This document shows, in pieces, positions 45,464-54,677 of a stretch of DNA of 64,000 nt. The stretch is from Rhodoferax potami (lineage in GTDB: Bacteria > Pseudomonadota > Gammaproteobacteria > Burkholderiales > Burkholderiaceae_C), in contig NZ_JAVBIJ010000001.1 in NCBI RefSeq assembly GCF_032193765.1, positions 2,666,001-2,730,000 on the forward strand. The letters run 5' to 3'. Each line of letters opens with the position of its first letter. Within the stretch, counting starts at the first letter, position 1. A program made the position numbers and the translations under genes. The notes beneath the pieces are model-generated. The model was given only the letters and a program-made list of their open reading frames with translations, had not been told where the DNA came from and made no database searches.

Positions 45464-46513
45464 TTAAACCAAAGACTGTTCCATGCCTTGCAAGAAAATG
45501 TCCTTGGGCAGATCAATACCAATGAACACCATTTTGCTGGTGCGCACCTCAGTCTCACCCCACGCAGGGCCCAAATCGCTGCCCATGAGCTGGTGCACGC
45601 CTTGGAAGATCACCTTGCGGTCGGTGCCCTTCATATTCAACACGCCCTTGTAGCGAAGCATGCGCGGGCCATAGATATTGACGATGGCACCCAGAAAGTC
45701 TTCCAGCTTGGCTGGGTCGAACGGACGCTCTGACTTGAACACAAAACTCTTCACATCATCTTCGTGATGGTGGTGGTGACCGTGGGTCGCATGGTCATGG
45801 GCGTGCGACGGGTGGTCGCAATGCTCTCCATGGGCATGGTCGTGGTGGTGGTCGTCGTCCTTGAGGAAGTCCGGATCAATATCGAGCTTGGCGTTGAGGT
45901 TAAAGCCGCGCAGATCAAACACTTCTTGGAGAGACACTTCGCCGAAATGCACCGCTTTTTGCGGCGCGCGCGGGTTCATGTGTTTGATGCGGTGCATCAA
46001 GGCATCCAGCTCCTCTTTAGATACCAAATCAGACTTGCTGATAAAGATCTGGTCGGCAAACCCGATTTGGCGACGCGCCTCTTGACGATCATTGAGCTGC
46101 TGAACCGCGTGTTTGGCGTCGACCAAGGTCAGGATCGAGTCGAGCAAATAGGTCTCGGCGATCTCATCATCCATAAAGAAGGTCTGCGCCACCGGGCCGG
46201 GGTCGGCCACGCCGGTGGTCTCAATCACCACCCGTTCAAAATCAAGCTCGCCCTTGCGCTTCTTTTCTGCCAAGTCTTTCAAGGTAGTGCGCAAGTCTTC
46301 GCGAATAGTGCAGCAGACGCAACCGTTGCTCATTTGAATGATCTGCTCGTTGGTGTCGCTGACCAGAATATCGCTGTCGATATTCTCTTCACCAAATTCA
46401 TTTTCAATCACGGCAATCTTTTGGCCATGGGCCTCAGCCAGCACGCGCTTGAGCAAGGTGGTTTTACCGGAACCCAAAAAGCCGGTCAGGATGGTTGCGG
46501 GGATCAAGCTCAT
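45464..46513 (-). CDS. CobW/COG0523-family GTPase (putative zinc metallochaperone)
   Basis: A 349-residue P-loop GTPase of the CobW/YjiA/ZigA family, members of which deliver metal (often zinc) to proteins. Seen: Walker A GFLGSGKTT (11-19), the metal-binding CVCC (65-68), ETTGVADPGP, the guanine-specificity motif SKSD (159-162), a His/Asp-rich stretch at about 219-253 with more than 15 His, and the C-terminal CobW domain. The metal is not proven by sequence. No clear Zur operator was seen upstream. rlmI lies upstream on the same strand with an 84-base gap. Confidence 0.9.
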   Translation of the reverse strand: MSLIPATILTGFLGSGKTTLLKRVLAEAHGQKIAVIENEFGEENIDSDILVSDTNEQIIQMSNGCVCCTIREDLRTTLKDLAEKKRKGELDFERVVIETTGVADPGPVAQTFFMDDEIAETYLLDSILTLVDAKHAVQQLNDRQEARRQIGFADQIFISKSDLVSKEELDALMHRIKHMNPRAPQKAVHFGEVSLQEVFDLRGFNLNAKLDIDPDFLKDDDHHHDHAHGEHCDHPSHAHDHATHGHHHHHEDDVKSFVFKSERPFDPAKLEDFLGAIVNIYGPRMLRYKGVLNMKGTDRKVIFQGVHQLMGSDLGPAWGETEVRTSKMVFIGIDLPKDIFLQGMEQSLV

Positions 46514-46597
46514 GATTCAAATTCCAAAAATGGTGCAGTGCAAACAAAGCAACTGGGGAGTGTAGTCAGCAATTCAAGGGCACGAGGGCCGGTGGGG

Positions 46598-47779
46598 TCA
46601 GCGGCGCATCACCACCAAGCCTTTGAGGTACTCCCCTTCCGGGAAAGCAATCGTCATCGGGTGATCCGGCGCACCGCCCATGCGGTCGGTAATAAATCCG
46701 TCGACGCCCGCATCCGAGCCGGCTCCGGCAATGATTTTGTGGAAAAGGTCCGCACTGATACCGCCCGAGCAGCTGTAGGTAAACAGCACACCACCGGGCT
46801 CCAACAATTTGAACGCCAAGCGGTTGATGTCCTTGTAAGCCCGGGCCGCGCGCTCGGCGTGGGCCACTGTCGGCGCGAACTTGGGCGGATCCAAAATGAT
46901 GGCATCAAACGTGCGCCCCTCCGCCGCGAAGGCACGCAGGCTGGCGTTGACATCGGCATCCATGAACGTGGTCCGGCTGGCGTCGAAACCGTTGAGTGCC
47001 ACATTAGCACGTGCTTTTTCAATGGCAGGGCCGCTGGAATCAATCGATGTCACATGACCGGCACCACCGGACAACGCAGCCACCGTAAATCCGCCGGTGT
47101 AGCAGTAGCAATTGAGCACCCGCTGGAAACCCAAGCGGCGGGTCGCCTCTGCAAACCGGTGGCGGCTGTCGCGCTGGTCCAAGTAAAAGCCGGTTTTATG
47201 GCCCTCGGAAATGCTGAGCGCCAAAGTCCAATCGTGCTCACGCAGCACCAGATCGGTGGGCCCCTCACCGCGCAACCAGCCGGTAGCCTCGGGCAGCCCC
47301 TCCAGCGCACGGCTGCTGGCATCCGACCGCTCATACAACTTGGTCAAACCCGTGGCGGAGAGCAGCGCATCGGCAATGGCGGACTTCCATTTCTCAACAC
47401 CCGCTGAGGTGAACTGCGCGACCAACGTGTCGCCATAACGGTCGACAATCAGGCCCGGCAAGCCGTCGGACTCGCCGTGGATCAGCCGAACGCCATCGCT
47501 TTTGATATCAAATCGGGCTCTGGCGCTGATAGCGCCTTCGCAAGCAGCTATAAAAAAGCTAGCATCAATCCGCTGCTTCTCGTCAAAGCTCCAGACACGC
47601 GCACGTATTTTGGATTGCGGGCTGAAAGCGGCCCAACCCAAAAACGCCCCTTCCGCCGACTCCACACGCACGGTTTCGCCGCTGTCACCGCCCCCTTTGG
47701 CAATGGCGGACTCGAAGATCCAAGGATGACGACGCAACAAGGAGCGCTCTTTGCCGGCGCGCAGGCGAATGATTTTCAT
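46598..47779 (-). CDS. rlmI: RlmI-like 23S rRNA (cytosine-C5) methyltransferase
   Basis: A 393-residue SAM-dependent rRNA methyltransferase: N-terminal PUA domain (MKIIRLRAGKERSLLRRHPW), EEHRMT-type middle, then the methyltransferase core with NCYCYTGGFTVAALSGGAGH and ILDPPKFAP. E. coli RlmI methylates C1962 of 23S rRNA; the same target is inferred. The ATG at 47779 gives the typical start; the open frame extends to 47842. An R1 repeat lies in frame near 47517-47569 (FFIAACEGAISARARF) without changing the expected length. Confidence 0.88.
   Translation of the reverse strand: MKIIRLRAGKERSLLRRHPWIFESAIAKGGGDSGETVRVESAEGAFLGWAAFSPQSKIRARVWSFDEKQRIDASFFIAACEGAISARARFDIKSDGVRLIHGESDGLPGLIVDRYGDTLVAQFTSAGVEKWKSAIADALLSATGLTKLYERSDASSRALEGLPEATGWLRGEGPTDLVLREHDWTLALSISEGHKTGFYLDQRDSRHRFAEATRRLGFQRVLNCYCYTGGFTVAALSGGAGHVTSIDSSGPAIEKARANVALNGFDASRTTFMDADVNASLRAFAAEGRTFDAIILDPPKFAPTVAHAERAARAYKDINRLAFKLLEPGGVLFTYSCSGGISADLFHKIIAGAGSDAGVDGFITDRMGGAPDHPMTIAFPEGEYLKGLVVMRR
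47517..47569 (-). repeat. R1 repeat inside rlmI
   Basis: On the minus strand: TTGATGCTAGCTTTTTTATA, then GCTGCTTGCGAAGGCGCTAT and CAGCGCCAGAGCCCG. It fits the family pattern TGCTA, T-run, ATAGCTGCTTGCG, then GCGCC-AGAGCC. It encodes DASFFIAACEGAISARAR, in the same frame as the murD copy. Confidence 0.7.
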
Positions 47780-47840
47780 GGGGTGTATTGTCGCTTGAGG
47801 TGCGCTGCCGCCCGCAAGCGCGAGAGCAGACGCAGAAAAC

Positions 47841-47871
47841 AAAAAAGGCCAGCAATGTGCTGACCTTTTTT
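47841..47871 (-). terminator. Intrinsic terminator after tRNA-Gly
   Basis: On the minus strand, AAAAAAGG-T-CAGCA and TGCTG-G-CCTTTTTT form a stem with one mismatch, followed by the T-run. It begins 20 bases after the tRNA 3' end and separates the tRNA from rlmI. Confidence 0.8.
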
Positions 47872-47891
47872 GAAACCCTTGAGGGTGAATT

Positions 47892-47967
47892 TGGAGCGGG
47901 AAAAGAGTCTCGAACTCTCGACCTCAACCTTGGCAAGGTTGCGCTCTACCAACTGAGCTATTCCCGC
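47892..47967 (-). tRNA. tRNA-Gly (anticodon GCC)
   Basis: A full cloverleaf is readable on the minus strand. The acceptor stem is GCGGGAA/TTCCCGC. The D arm includes AGCTCAGTTGGTAGAGC. The anticodon arm is CAACC-TTGCCAA-GGTTG with anticodon GCC, and the T arm is GAGAG-TTCGAGA-CTCTT. The discriminator is T and CCA is encoded. It decodes GGC/GGU glycine codons. Confidence 0.95.
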
Positions 47968-48050
47968 GTTGCAAGACCACGATTATATGCCGCATTTTCC
48001 GGCTTCGCAAGAAAGTCACCAACTTTTTGCAAAAAACCGCTATTTGGCGA

Positions 48051-49010
48051 TCAGCGCTTGAGCTTGGCGCGGGGGTGCGCGGCATCGTAAGCCTTGGCCA
48101 GGTGCTGAAAGTCGAGCCGGGTATACACCTGTGTGGTGGTGATGTTGGCATGGCCCAGCAGCTCCTGCACACCACGCAGGTCACCGCTGCTTTGCAGCAC
48201 ATGGCTGGCGAACGAGTGGCGCAACATATGCGGATGCACCGGCACATTCAGGCCGGCAAGCTGGCTGCGGCGCTTCAAGCGCTGCCAGATGCTTTGCGCG
48301 GTGAGCCGGGTGCCATTGCGGCCGGTGAACAGGGCAGACGCGGCATCCGCACCAGACGCAGGGACTGGTGCTGCGCCGCGGGTGCCTGATGGGCCACGCA
48401 AGTCCAGCCACCGTTGCAAGGCCTTCAGGGCGGTGGCGCCGACCGGCACACTGCGGCGCTTGGAGCCTTTGCCCAGCACATGCGCTTCTGCCGCCTGCAG
48501 ATCGACCCAGCCTTTGGCGTCTTTGCCAGCCACGACATCCAGTCCCACCAACTCCCCGACCCGCAGGCCGCTGCCGTAGAGCAGCTCCACCATGGCGGCA
48601 TCGCGGGCCTCGAACCAGGCATCGTCATCACTTTCAAAGTCTGCAAATTGCACTGCATCGTCGACCGCCAGCGCTTTGGGTAGTGGCTTGGGGGCTTTGG
48701 GCGAGCGCACGTCTTGCACCGGGTTGCTGGGCACCAGCCCATCCCGCCCCAACCAGGCAAAAAAACCTCGCCACCCCGACAAAATCAATGCAATGCCACG
48801 GCCGCTGCGGCCCGCGCCATGCATTTGCGCAACCCAGCGGCGGATGTGATGGTTTTGCACCTCGCGCAACCCGACACCGGCGCGCTCTGCCTGCTCGTGG
48901 AGGCGGGCCAGGTCCAAGGCATAGAGCTCGACGGTGCGCGCCGCTAAGCGCTTTTCAACCCGCACGAACTCCAGATACTTGTCGATCAGGGCACGATCGT
49001 CCGCGGGCAT
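48051..49010 (-). CDS. xerC: Site-specific tyrosine recombinase XerC
   Basis: XerC, with XerD, resolves chromosome dimers at dif sites. The 319-residue protein has the N-terminal core-binding domain (YLEFVRVEKRLAARTVELY) and the catalytic domain with LLYGSGLRVGEL (Arg), HPHMLRHSFASHVL (His and Arg), LGHANITTTQVYTRL (His and Tyr). The order dapF-DUF484-xerC is the classic proteobacterial xerC operon, which supports XerC over XerD or a phage integrase. An insertion near GPSGTRGAAPVPASGADAAS lengthens the catalytic domain slightly. ATG at 49010 is the natural start. Confidence 0.93.
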   Translation of the reverse strand: MPADDRALIDKYLEFVRVEKRLAARTVELYALDLARLHEQAERAGVGLREVQNHHIRRWVAQMHGAGRSGRGIALILSGWRGFFAWLGRDGLVPSNPVQDVRSPKAPKPLPKALAVDDAVQFADFESDDDAWFEARDAAMVELLYGSGLRVGELVGLDVVAGKDAKGWVDLQAAEAHVLGKGSKRRSVPVGATALKALQRWLDLRGPSGTRGAAPVPASGADAASALFTGRNGTRLTAQSIWQRLKRRSQLAGLNVPVHPHMLRHSFASHVLQSSGDLRGVQELLGHANITTTQVYTRLDFQHLAKAYDAAHPRAKLKR

Positions 49011-49026
49011 GGCGGTGATAGCTGAC

Positions 49027-49725
49027 TCAGCGCAAGCGCGAAAGAGCGGCGCTGGCGATCTCGCCGATACGGGCCAAAAACTCGGTTCCCATGCTGCTGT
49101 TGAAGCGCTGGGAGTCGCTGGATGCCAGCACCAACATGCCAAAAGCAGGGGCAGAACTACCAGCCACACCGCTGCGCAGCGGGATCAAGGCCAGCGAGCT
49201 CATGCCGGTCGGCTGCTCCAGCCAGCTCACGGCCTCGAAGCCGGTGTTGAGCCCGCAAAAGGGCTCATTCAAGGAGGTGGCAAATACCTTGGCGTCTTCA
49301 CTCACCGCTTGCGCGGCAGGGATACCGGCAAAACTCTCTGCCAAGCCCCACAAGCGCAAGCCCACTTGGGGCACCGCAAACTGATCCTGGATCTCCCGCA
49401 CGATCTCAGTGGGAAGTTCTGCCGGGTTGATGGTGAGGAACAGCGAGCGCGCCCAGCGCAAAATTTTGTCGGACAGGAGCACGTTCTCATTGCCGTGGCG
49501 GATCATTTCCATGATGCGCTGCTCCAGCAATTTGATCTTCTCGCGCAGCATTTCTGCCTGACGCTCTTGCAGGCTCACCGCGCGGTGGCTATGCGGGCTG
49601 GTGAACTGCACCGTGGCCAACAGCTCTGCGTGGCGCTGGAAAAAATCGGGGTTGTTCGCCAGAAAGTTGGCAATGTCGTCTTCGGTGATCGGATTTGCCA
49701 AGGCTTGGTTGATAGGTGTAGTCAT
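49027..49725 (-). CDS. DUF484-family protein (GAF-like)
   Basis: A 232-residue protein of the DUF484 family, found between dapF and xerC in many proteobacteria. The N terminus is helical (DDIANFLANNPDFFQRHAEL), a coiled coil follows (LQERQAEMLREKIKLLEQRI), and the C-terminal half is GAF-like. No activity is established for it that I can name. Start at 49725 follows the family pattern. It lies 16 bases both from dapF upstream and xerC downstream. Confidence 0.88.
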   Translation of the reverse strand: MTTPINQALANPITEDDIANFLANNPDFFQRHAELLATVQFTSPHSHRAVSLQERQAEMLREKIKLLEQRIMEMIRHGNENVLLSDKILRWARSLFLTINPAELPTEIVREIQDQFAVPQVGLRLWGLAESFAGIPAAQAVSEDAKVFATSLNEPFCGLNTGFEAVSWLEQPTGMSSLALIPLRSGVAGSSAPAFGMLVLASSDSQRFNSSMGTEFLARIGEIASAALSRLR

Positions 49726-49741
49726 CGTGAGCAGAGTCAGG

Positions 49742-50611
49742 TTATTCGGGTAAATCAATTTCGCCGTGGAAAACAGTCGTGGCCGGGCCGGTCATGAAAA
49801 CCGACTGCCCGAGGCCCGCCCACGCAATGGTGAGCACACCACCCCGGGTTTGCACGTTCGCCCGCGCGTCCAGCAGCCCCAGACGGATGCCCGCCACGAC
49901 TGCCGCGCAAGCGCCGGTGCCACAGGCCAGGGTTTCGCCCACGCCGCGCTCGTAAACACGCAAGCGCACTTCGCTGCGGCTCACCACCTGCAAAAAGCCC
50001 ACGTTCACGCCTTGCGGGAATCGGGCATCGGCCTGCACGTGCGGGCCCCATACGCCGACCGGTGCCGCATCCACATCGGCCACCAGGGTGACCGCGTGGG
50101 GATTGCCCATCGAGACCGCAGCTATCAAAAGAGAAGCGCCTTGCGCAGGATCAACGGGGGCCAGAGGCCAATAACCCCATGAACCCATGGGCAAAAGGCT
50201 CAAGCCCGTGGCGTCAAAAGGAATCTCGGCCGGCTCAAACACCGGGGGTCCCATATCGACCGTGACACGGCCATCGGGCGTGAGCAGCGGCTCAATCACG
50301 CCCTTCATGGTCTTGACGCGGATGCGGTCTTTGGTCGTCAAACCTTGGTCGCGCACAAAACGGGCAAAGCAGCGGGAACCGTTTCCACACTGTTCGACCT
50401 CGTTGCCGTCCGCGTTGTGGATCACGTATTCGAAGTCGATGCCTTCGCCCGGAGAAGGCCGCACCGTCAAGATCTGGTCGGCACCCACGCCAAAGTGGCG
50501 GTCGCCCAGATAGCGGTAATGCGCAGGGGTCAGGCCGAGGCGGCCACGGGTTTCGTCGAGCACCACGAAGTCGTTGCCCGCGCCCTGCATTTTGGTGAAC
50601 TGGATTCGCAT
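49742..50611 (-). CDS. dapF: Diaminopimelate epimerase
   Basis: Converts LL- to meso-diaminopimelate, for lysine and for the peptidoglycan stem peptide. The 289-residue protein has [16 protein letters not shown] at the start, the first catalytic Cys in [12 protein letters not shown] and the second in [14 protein letters not shown]. The ATG at 50611 is the typical start. A segment with an R1-like repeat (50121-50168) encodes [14 protein letters not shown] just before the conserved VSMGNPHA. Confidence 0.95.
   Translation of the reverse strand: MRIQFTKMQGAGNDFVVLDETRGRLGLTPAHYRYLGDRHFGVGADQILTVRPSPGEGIDFEYVIHNADGNEVEQCGNGSRCFARFVRDQGLTTKDRIRVKTMKGVIEPLLTPDGRVTVDMGPPVFEPAEIPFDATGLSLLPMGSWGYWPLAPVDPAQGASLLIAAVSMGNPHAVTLVADVDAAPVGVWGPHVQADARFPQGVNVGFLQVVSRSEVRLRVYERGVGETLACGTGACAAVVAGIRLGLLDARANVQTRGGVLTIAWAGLGQSVFMTGPATTVFHGEIDLPE
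50121..50168 (+). repeat. R1-like repeat within dapF (diverged)
   Basis: GCTATCAAAAGAGAAGCGCC, then TTGCGCAGGATCAACGGGGG and CCAGAGGC, follows the R1 order but with a shortened arm. It is antisense to dapF and remains in frame. The match is moderate. Confidence 0.45.
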
Positions 50612-50648
50612 CGTTTCATTATCCCCGTTTGGCGTCACAATCCGCCGC

Positions 50649-51596
50649 ATGGCCCGACCCACCTCTCTCTTGCCCGGCGCACTGTCGCCGGCATCTGCCT
50701 CGCTCGTTGACGCCTGGCAAACCGACCGCCCCACCCCATTGCTGCGCAATGTCTTGCGTCTGACCGCACCCAACCCCGGGGTGATGACAGGCCCAGGCAC
50801 CAACAGCTACCTCGTGGGGGAGCCTGCCACCGGCTTTACGGTGATTGACCCGGGTCCCGCCGACCCCGACCACCTGCAGCGCCTGTGGGCAGCGGCCGCG
50901 TTTGAAGACGGCGCAGGCGGCAACATCTTGCGGATTGTTTGCACCCACTCCCACCCGGATCACTCGCCCGGCGCCGCCCCGCTGCAGGCGCTCTGCCAGG
51001 GCGGCCCGCCGATTCTGGGTCTGCCCTCTGCGCCTACTGCGCGCGCAGCCAGTGCATTCACCCCTGATCGACCGCTATTAAATCAGGAGCTGCTCGCGCA
51101 TATGCTGCCTGGGCTAAATGTAGAAAGTGCACTTAAACCGGAGCATACCCTGCAAGTGATCTACACCCCGGGTCATGCGGCTAACCATGTCTGCCTGTTA
51201 CTCGAAGAGGACGGACTGCTCTTCAGCGGTGACCACATCCTCAACGGCAGCACCACCGTGATTGACCCGCCAGACGGCAATATGCACGACTACCTGCAAT
51301 CGCTGGACGCCTTGAGCGCCGCCTGCGAGGCGCACCAGGTGCAATTCATCCTGCCTGCCCATGGCCATGTGATGGAGGCGGCACTCGATGCGATTGCCCA
51401 CCTCAAAGCCCACCGGCTCAAGCGCGAAGCGAAAATTGCCGCCGTCATGCAAGCGCACCCCCATGGCAGCATGGACGATTGGCTGCCCCTGGCCTATGAC
51501 GACGTGGATCCGCGCATCTGGCCGGTCGCCAAACGCTCTTTGCTGGCCCACGTCGAACGCATTTACGCACTGGATAACGAAAAAGGCCGGCCATGA
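50649..51596 (+). CDS. Metallo-beta-lactamase-fold hydrolase
   Basis: A 315-residue MBL-fold hydrolase of the lactamase-B/LACTB2-like type. The zinc motif is [11 protein letters not shown] (HxHxDH), followed by [13 protein letters not shown] and [13 protein letters not shown]. The C-terminal helical part ([16 protein letters not shown] and [17 protein letters not shown]) resembles the winged-helix tail of this group. The substrate is unknown. The start at 50649 avoids overlap with dapF. An R1 repeat adds residues [15 protein letters not shown] before the [12 protein letters not shown] segment. Confidence 0.85.
   Translation: MARPTSLLPGALSPASASLVDAWQTDRPTPLLRNVLRLTAPNPGVMTGPGTNSYLVGEPATGFTVIDPGPADPDHLQRLWAAAAFEDGAGGNILRIVCTHSHPDHSPGAAPLQALCQGGPPILGLPSAPTARAASAFTPDRPLLNQELLAHMLPGLNVESALKPEHTLQVIYTPGHAANHVCLLLEEDGLLFSGDHILNGSTTVIDPPDGNMHDYLQSLDALSAACEAHQVQFILPAHGHVMEAALDAIAHLKAHRLKREAKIAAVMQAHPHGSMDDWLPLAYDDVDPRIWPVAKRSLLAHVERIYALDNEKGRP
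51073..51116 (+). repeat. R1 repeat inside the MBL-fold hydrolase gene
   Basis: CGCTATTAAATCAGGAGCTG, then CTCGCGCATATGCTGCCTGG and GCTA. It encodes [14 protein letters not shown], in the same frame as the copies in murC and in the FAD oxidoreductase. The region is longer than usual for this protein family, consistent with an insertion. Confidence 0.75.
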
Positions 51597-52792
51597 CCCG
51601 CAATACCCTCAAGCTCAATCCCGCAGCCAAGACCCCCAAGCGCCTGCCTGCGGGTCAGACCCCTGCACGCCAGGCCACCCCGGCACCGCGCCCTGCTTCA
51701 GCGCCCTCTTCGGCGCCCCGCGCCAGCGCTGCGCGGCCGGCCGGCGCACGCCCGGCGGGCAACCGCCCACCCCGCAGCCATGACGGCCCGGCACACCCGC
51801 GCCCGACCGGCAACGCACCGCGCGATGGTGCCCCCCCTCGCCCACTGCGCAGCCGACCTGCGGACGGCCATCCACGCCCACCTGAACGTGCGGGCGCTAC
51901 GCGGCCGCCCCGGGCAGAGTCTGCAGGCACTCGCAGTGCGGCGCGCCCTGCCAGTGGCGCCACTCCACGGCAGCGGCCTGCACCTGCGCCACTGCCGGAC
52001 ACCGGTGAGCGCCTGTCCAAAAAGGTCATGCAACTCAAAGACTGCTCCCGCAAAGAGGCCGAGCAGTACATTGAAGGTGGCTGGGTACAAGTGAATGGCA
52101 AGGTGATTGAAGAGCCCCAACACCGGGTAGACCACGAGACCATCACCCTGGACCCTAACGCCAGCCTGATGGAACTCACTCCGGTGACGATCCTGCTCAA
52201 CAAGCCTGCCGGGCATACCGACGGGCTGGAAGAACTGCCCCCGACCCGCGCGGGCGCTCCCATGCGGCCGCCCGCCCGCGGCGCAAAAGTGCCGCCACCC
52301 AATGCCCGCCTGCTGCTCACCCCCGCCCAGCATTGGGAGGGCGATGCCAGCGAGACCCGGGTCCTGAAACGCCACTTCAACCATCTGGAAGCGGACGTCG
52401 AGCTCGAAAACGGCGCAACCGGCTTGGTGGTGTTCACCCAAGACTGGCGTACCACCCGCAAACTCACCGAAGACATGTCCACCATGGAACACGAGTTTCT
52501 GGTGGAGGTACAAGGCGAAATTGAGCCGGATGCACTCAAGCCGATCGGCTACGCGCTCAAAGACGAGCGCTTGGACTTGCCGCAAGTGAAGGTGAGTGTC
52601 AACAGCACCACGCCCGAATCCAGCCGCCTGCGCTTTGCAATCAAGGGCTCGCACCCCGGGCTGATTGCATTCCTGTGCGAAAAAGCCGGCCTGCAGATTC
52701 TGGCCATGAAGCGCATCCGCTTGGGCCGCGTCACTTTGGCCGACCTGCCGGTCGGCCAGTGGCGGTATCTGGCGGGCTGGGAAAAGTTTTAA
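51593..52792 (+). CDS. RluB/RluF-type pseudouridine-synthase-like protein with S4 domain; catalytic Asp apparently lost
   Basis: A 399-residue protein that overlaps the MBL gene by 4 bases. Residues 1-135 are Pro/Arg/Ala-rich and look disordered. An S4 RNA-binding domain follows (LSKKVMQLKDCSRKEAEQYI, GGWVQVNGKVIEE), then a domain with the RsuA/RluB/RluF layout (VTILLNKPAGHTDG, LVVFTQDWRTTRKL, EFLVEVQGEI). In active enzymes the motif is R-L-D-x-x-T/S-x-G-L; here the aligned stretch is ELENGATGLVVF, with Glu in place of both the Arg and the catalytic Asp. It may be a non-catalytic RNA-binding protein. Confidence 0.75.
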   Translation: MTRNTLKLNPAAKTPKRLPAGQTPARQATPAPRPASAPSSAPRASAARPAGARPAGNRPPRSHDGPAHPRPTGNAPRDGAPPRPLRSRPADGHPRPPERAGATRPPRAESAGTRSAARPASGATPRQRPAPAPLPDTGERLSKKVMQLKDCSRKEAEQYIEGGWVQVNGKVIEEPQHRVDHETITLDPNASLMELTPVTILLNKPAGHTDGLEELPPTRAGAPMRPPARGAKVPPPNARLLLTPAQHWEGDASETRVLKRHFNHLEADVELENGATGLVVFTQDWRTTRKLTEDMSTMEHEFLVEVQGEIEPDALKPIGYALKDERLDLPQVKVSVNSTTPESSRLRFAIKGSHPGLIAFLCEKAGLQILAMKRIRLGRVTLADLPVGQWRYLAGWEKF

Positions 52793-52799
52793 GGGCGGG

Positions 52800-53228
52800 T
52801 CAGCTCGCGATGTAGCTCTGCAGTTGGCTGATCGTCTGTTCGTGGTCTTTGATGATGTCGTCCATCAAGTCCCGGATAGAGATCATGCCCAGCACCTTGG
52901 TACCGTCGACCACCGGCAAGTGGCGGATTTTTTTCTGACTCATCAAGGCCATGCACTCCTGGGTGCGCGTCTTGGGGCCGACCACCATGACCTGCGAGGT
53001 CATGATGTCTTTCACTTGGGTGTCTTTGGAGGATCGGCCTGCAAGCGCGATTTTGCGGGTGTAGTCCCGCTCCGAGAAGATGCCGACCAGCTTGTCGCCG
53101 TCCATCACCATGAGCGCACCGACGTTGCAGTCCGCCAGCATTTCAAGCGCCTGGTAGACGCTGTCTTCCGGGTTCAGACTCCAGACAGAGCCCCCGTGTT
53201 TCTCCAACAGTTCCAGAATCGGTCGCAT
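52800..53228 (-). CDS. Protein with two CBS domains
   Basis: A 142-residue protein consisting of a CBS pair: SVYQALEMLADCNVGALMVM / KLVGIFSERDYTRKI and TRTQECMALMSQKKIRHLPV / KVLGMISIRDLMDDII. Stand-alone CBS pairs usually bind adenine nucleotides and regulate partner proteins; the partner is unknown here. ATG at 53228 follows the sequence GGCGGAGG; the frame is open further upstream towards rnpB. Confidence 0.9.
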   Translation of the reverse strand: MRPILELLEKHGGSVWSLNPEDSVYQALEMLADCNVGALMVMDGDKLVGIFSERDYTRKIALAGRSSKDTQVKDIMTSQVMVVGPKTRTQECMALMSQKKIRHLPVVDGTKVLGMISIRDLMDDIIKDHEQTISQLQSYIAS

Positions 53229-53280
53229 AGAGCCTCCGCCAAAAACACTGTGAAGACTCGACCATACAACAAATAAAGTG

Positions 53281-53624
53281 TGAAGCCCACCGATAAGCCG
53301 GATTCTGTGCATGGGGTTTCCCCCACGTGACCACCATTACTCTGGGCCGCTGGTCACCCAAACGGCTCGATGCTACCTACCCGCCAACTCCGGGGGCCCC
53401 GTCAACGTTGGCCTACTTGGTATTGCTGCGCGTAGAGATTGCCCGTTTCACCCGAACTAAATCGGCTCGTCTCTGTTGCTCTAATCCTCACCTTAGGGCC
53501 TGCCACTTGCGTGGCCGGCTTGTCAGTGGACAGTCGTTAACTGCTACGCTGCCCTATGCAGTCCGGACGTTCCTCCAGTGCTTGGTTTCCCAAATTGCAC
53601 CAGCGGTGGTCTGGCGGGCTTCAC
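53281..53624 (-). ncRNA. rnpB: RNase P RNA component
   Basis: The catalytic RNA of RNase P, which matures tRNA 5' ends. On the minus strand the ends pair as P1 (GTGAAGCCCGCC with GGTGGGCTTCAC). The conserved core GAGGAACGTCCGGACTGCAT followed by AGGGCA, and near the 3' end ACAGAATCCGGCTTAT, are diagnostic of bacterial type A RNase P RNA. Length is about 344 nt. The exact ends are set by the P1 pairing and may be off by a few bases. Confidence 0.93.
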
Positions 53625-53630
53625 CCCTCG

Positions 53631-53636
53631 ATTATC
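53631..53636 (-). promoter_or_regulatory. Candidate -10 element of rnpB
   Basis: GATAAT on the minus strand ends about 6-7 bases before the predicted RNA 5' end, the proper distance for a -10 box. The hexamer 17 bp upstream (GATATT) is a poor -35. A strong promoter is expected for rnpB, so this is a plausible but incomplete match. Confidence 0.5.
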
Positions 53637-53693
53637 GGGCCTGCCGGCGCCGGAATATCGATATGTGCAAACTGTCGCTAGCAATTCACGGCT

Positions 53694-53716
53694 TTGCTAC
53701 AAAATAATCAGCTGCA
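53694..53716 (+). repeat. R1 repeat fragment upstream of the cysteine synthase gene
   Basis: TTTGCTACAAAATAATCAGC followed by TGC matches the left end of the R1 repeat (compare the copy ending murC) and then stops. It lies between rnpB and the cysteine synthase start and may be a decayed copy. Confidence 0.45.
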
Positions 53717-53738
53717 CACCCCATCACGGAGACACCCC

Positions 53739-54656
53739 ATGGCATTCGACAACGTCCTGCAAACCATCGGCAACACGCCCCACATCCGCATCAACAAACT
53801 GTTCGGCGACAGCCACAAGGTGTATGTGAAAAGCGAGCGCACCAACCCGGGCGGCTCCATCAAGGACCGCATTGCTTTGGCCATGATCGAAGACGCTGAA
53901 CGCAGCGGCGCGCTGCAACCCGGCTCCACCATCATTGAGCCGACCTCCGGCAACACCGGTGTGGGCTTGGCGTTGGTCGCAGCCGTCAAAGGCTACAAGC
54001 TGATTCTGGTTATGCCCGACAGCATGTCCATCGAGCGCCGCCGCCTGATGCTGGCCTACGGCGCCAGTTTCGACCTGACACCGCGCGAGAAGGGCATGAA
54101 GGGAGCCATCGCCCGCGCCGAAGAACTCAAAGCCCAGACCCCCGGTGCCTGGATTCCCCAGCAGTTTGAAAACCCCGCCAACATCGACGTGCATGTGCGC
54201 ACCACCGCGCTGGAAATCGCGAACGACTTTCCGAATGGCGTGGACTACATCATCACCGGCGTGGGCACAGGCGGGCACCTGAGCGGTGTGGCGCAAGTGC
54301 TCAAAGCCAAGTGGCCGCAGCTCAAAGTGTTTGCCGTGGAGCCTTCCGCATCCCCTGTAATCAGCGGTGGCGCACCCGCCCCCCATCCGATTCAAGGCAT
54401 TGGCGCAGGCTTCATCCCCAAAAACTTGAAAACGGATCTGCTGGATGGCGTGATCCAGGTCGAAGCCGAAACTGCCCGTGAATACGGCCGCCGCAGCGCA
54501 CGTGAAGAAGGTTTGCTGGTCGGCATCTCCAGCGGTGCCACTTTGGCAGCCATTGCGCAGAAGCTGCCCGAGATTCCCGCAGGCAGCACCGTGTTGGGCT
54601 TTAACTACGACACCGGCGAACGCTACCTGTCGGTCGAAGGGTACTTGCCCACCTGA
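53739..54656 (+). CDS. cysK: Cysteine synthase (O-acetylserine sulfhydrylase)
   Basis: A 305-residue PLP enzyme that makes cysteine from O-acetylserine and sulfide. The PLP Lys is in [14 protein letters not shown], the substrate loop is [13 protein letters not shown], and the phosphate-binding Gly loop is [12 protein letters not shown]. The sequence looks like CysK rather than CysM (for example [11 protein letters not shown] and [11 protein letters not shown]), though the paralogs can be confused. CACGGAGACACCCCATG gives a GGAG upstream. A fragment of R1 lies in the promoter region. Confidence 0.9.
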   Translation: MAFDNVLQTIGNTPHIRINKLFGDSHKVYVKSERTNPGGSIKDRIALAMIEDAERSGALQPGSTIIEPTSGNTGVGLALVAAVKGYKLILVMPDSMSIERRRLMLAYGASFDLTPREKGMKGAIARAEELKAQTPGAWIPQQFENPANIDVHVRTTALEIANDFPNGVDYIITGVGTGGHLSGVAQVLKAKWPQLKVFAVEPSASPVISGGAPAPHPIQGIGAGFIPKNLKTDLLDGVIQVEAETAREYGRRSAREEGLLVGISSGATLAAIAQKLPEIPAGSTVLGFNYDTGERYLSVEGYLPT

Positions 54657-54677
54657 ATTCACGCAAAGGGCCGCGGC

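Noticed and set aside
45764..47407. 547-codon plus-strand ORF opposite the CobW-type GTPase and rlmI
   Set aside because: Begins in the reverse complement of the His-rich loop; Val/Met/His runs show it is a shadow.
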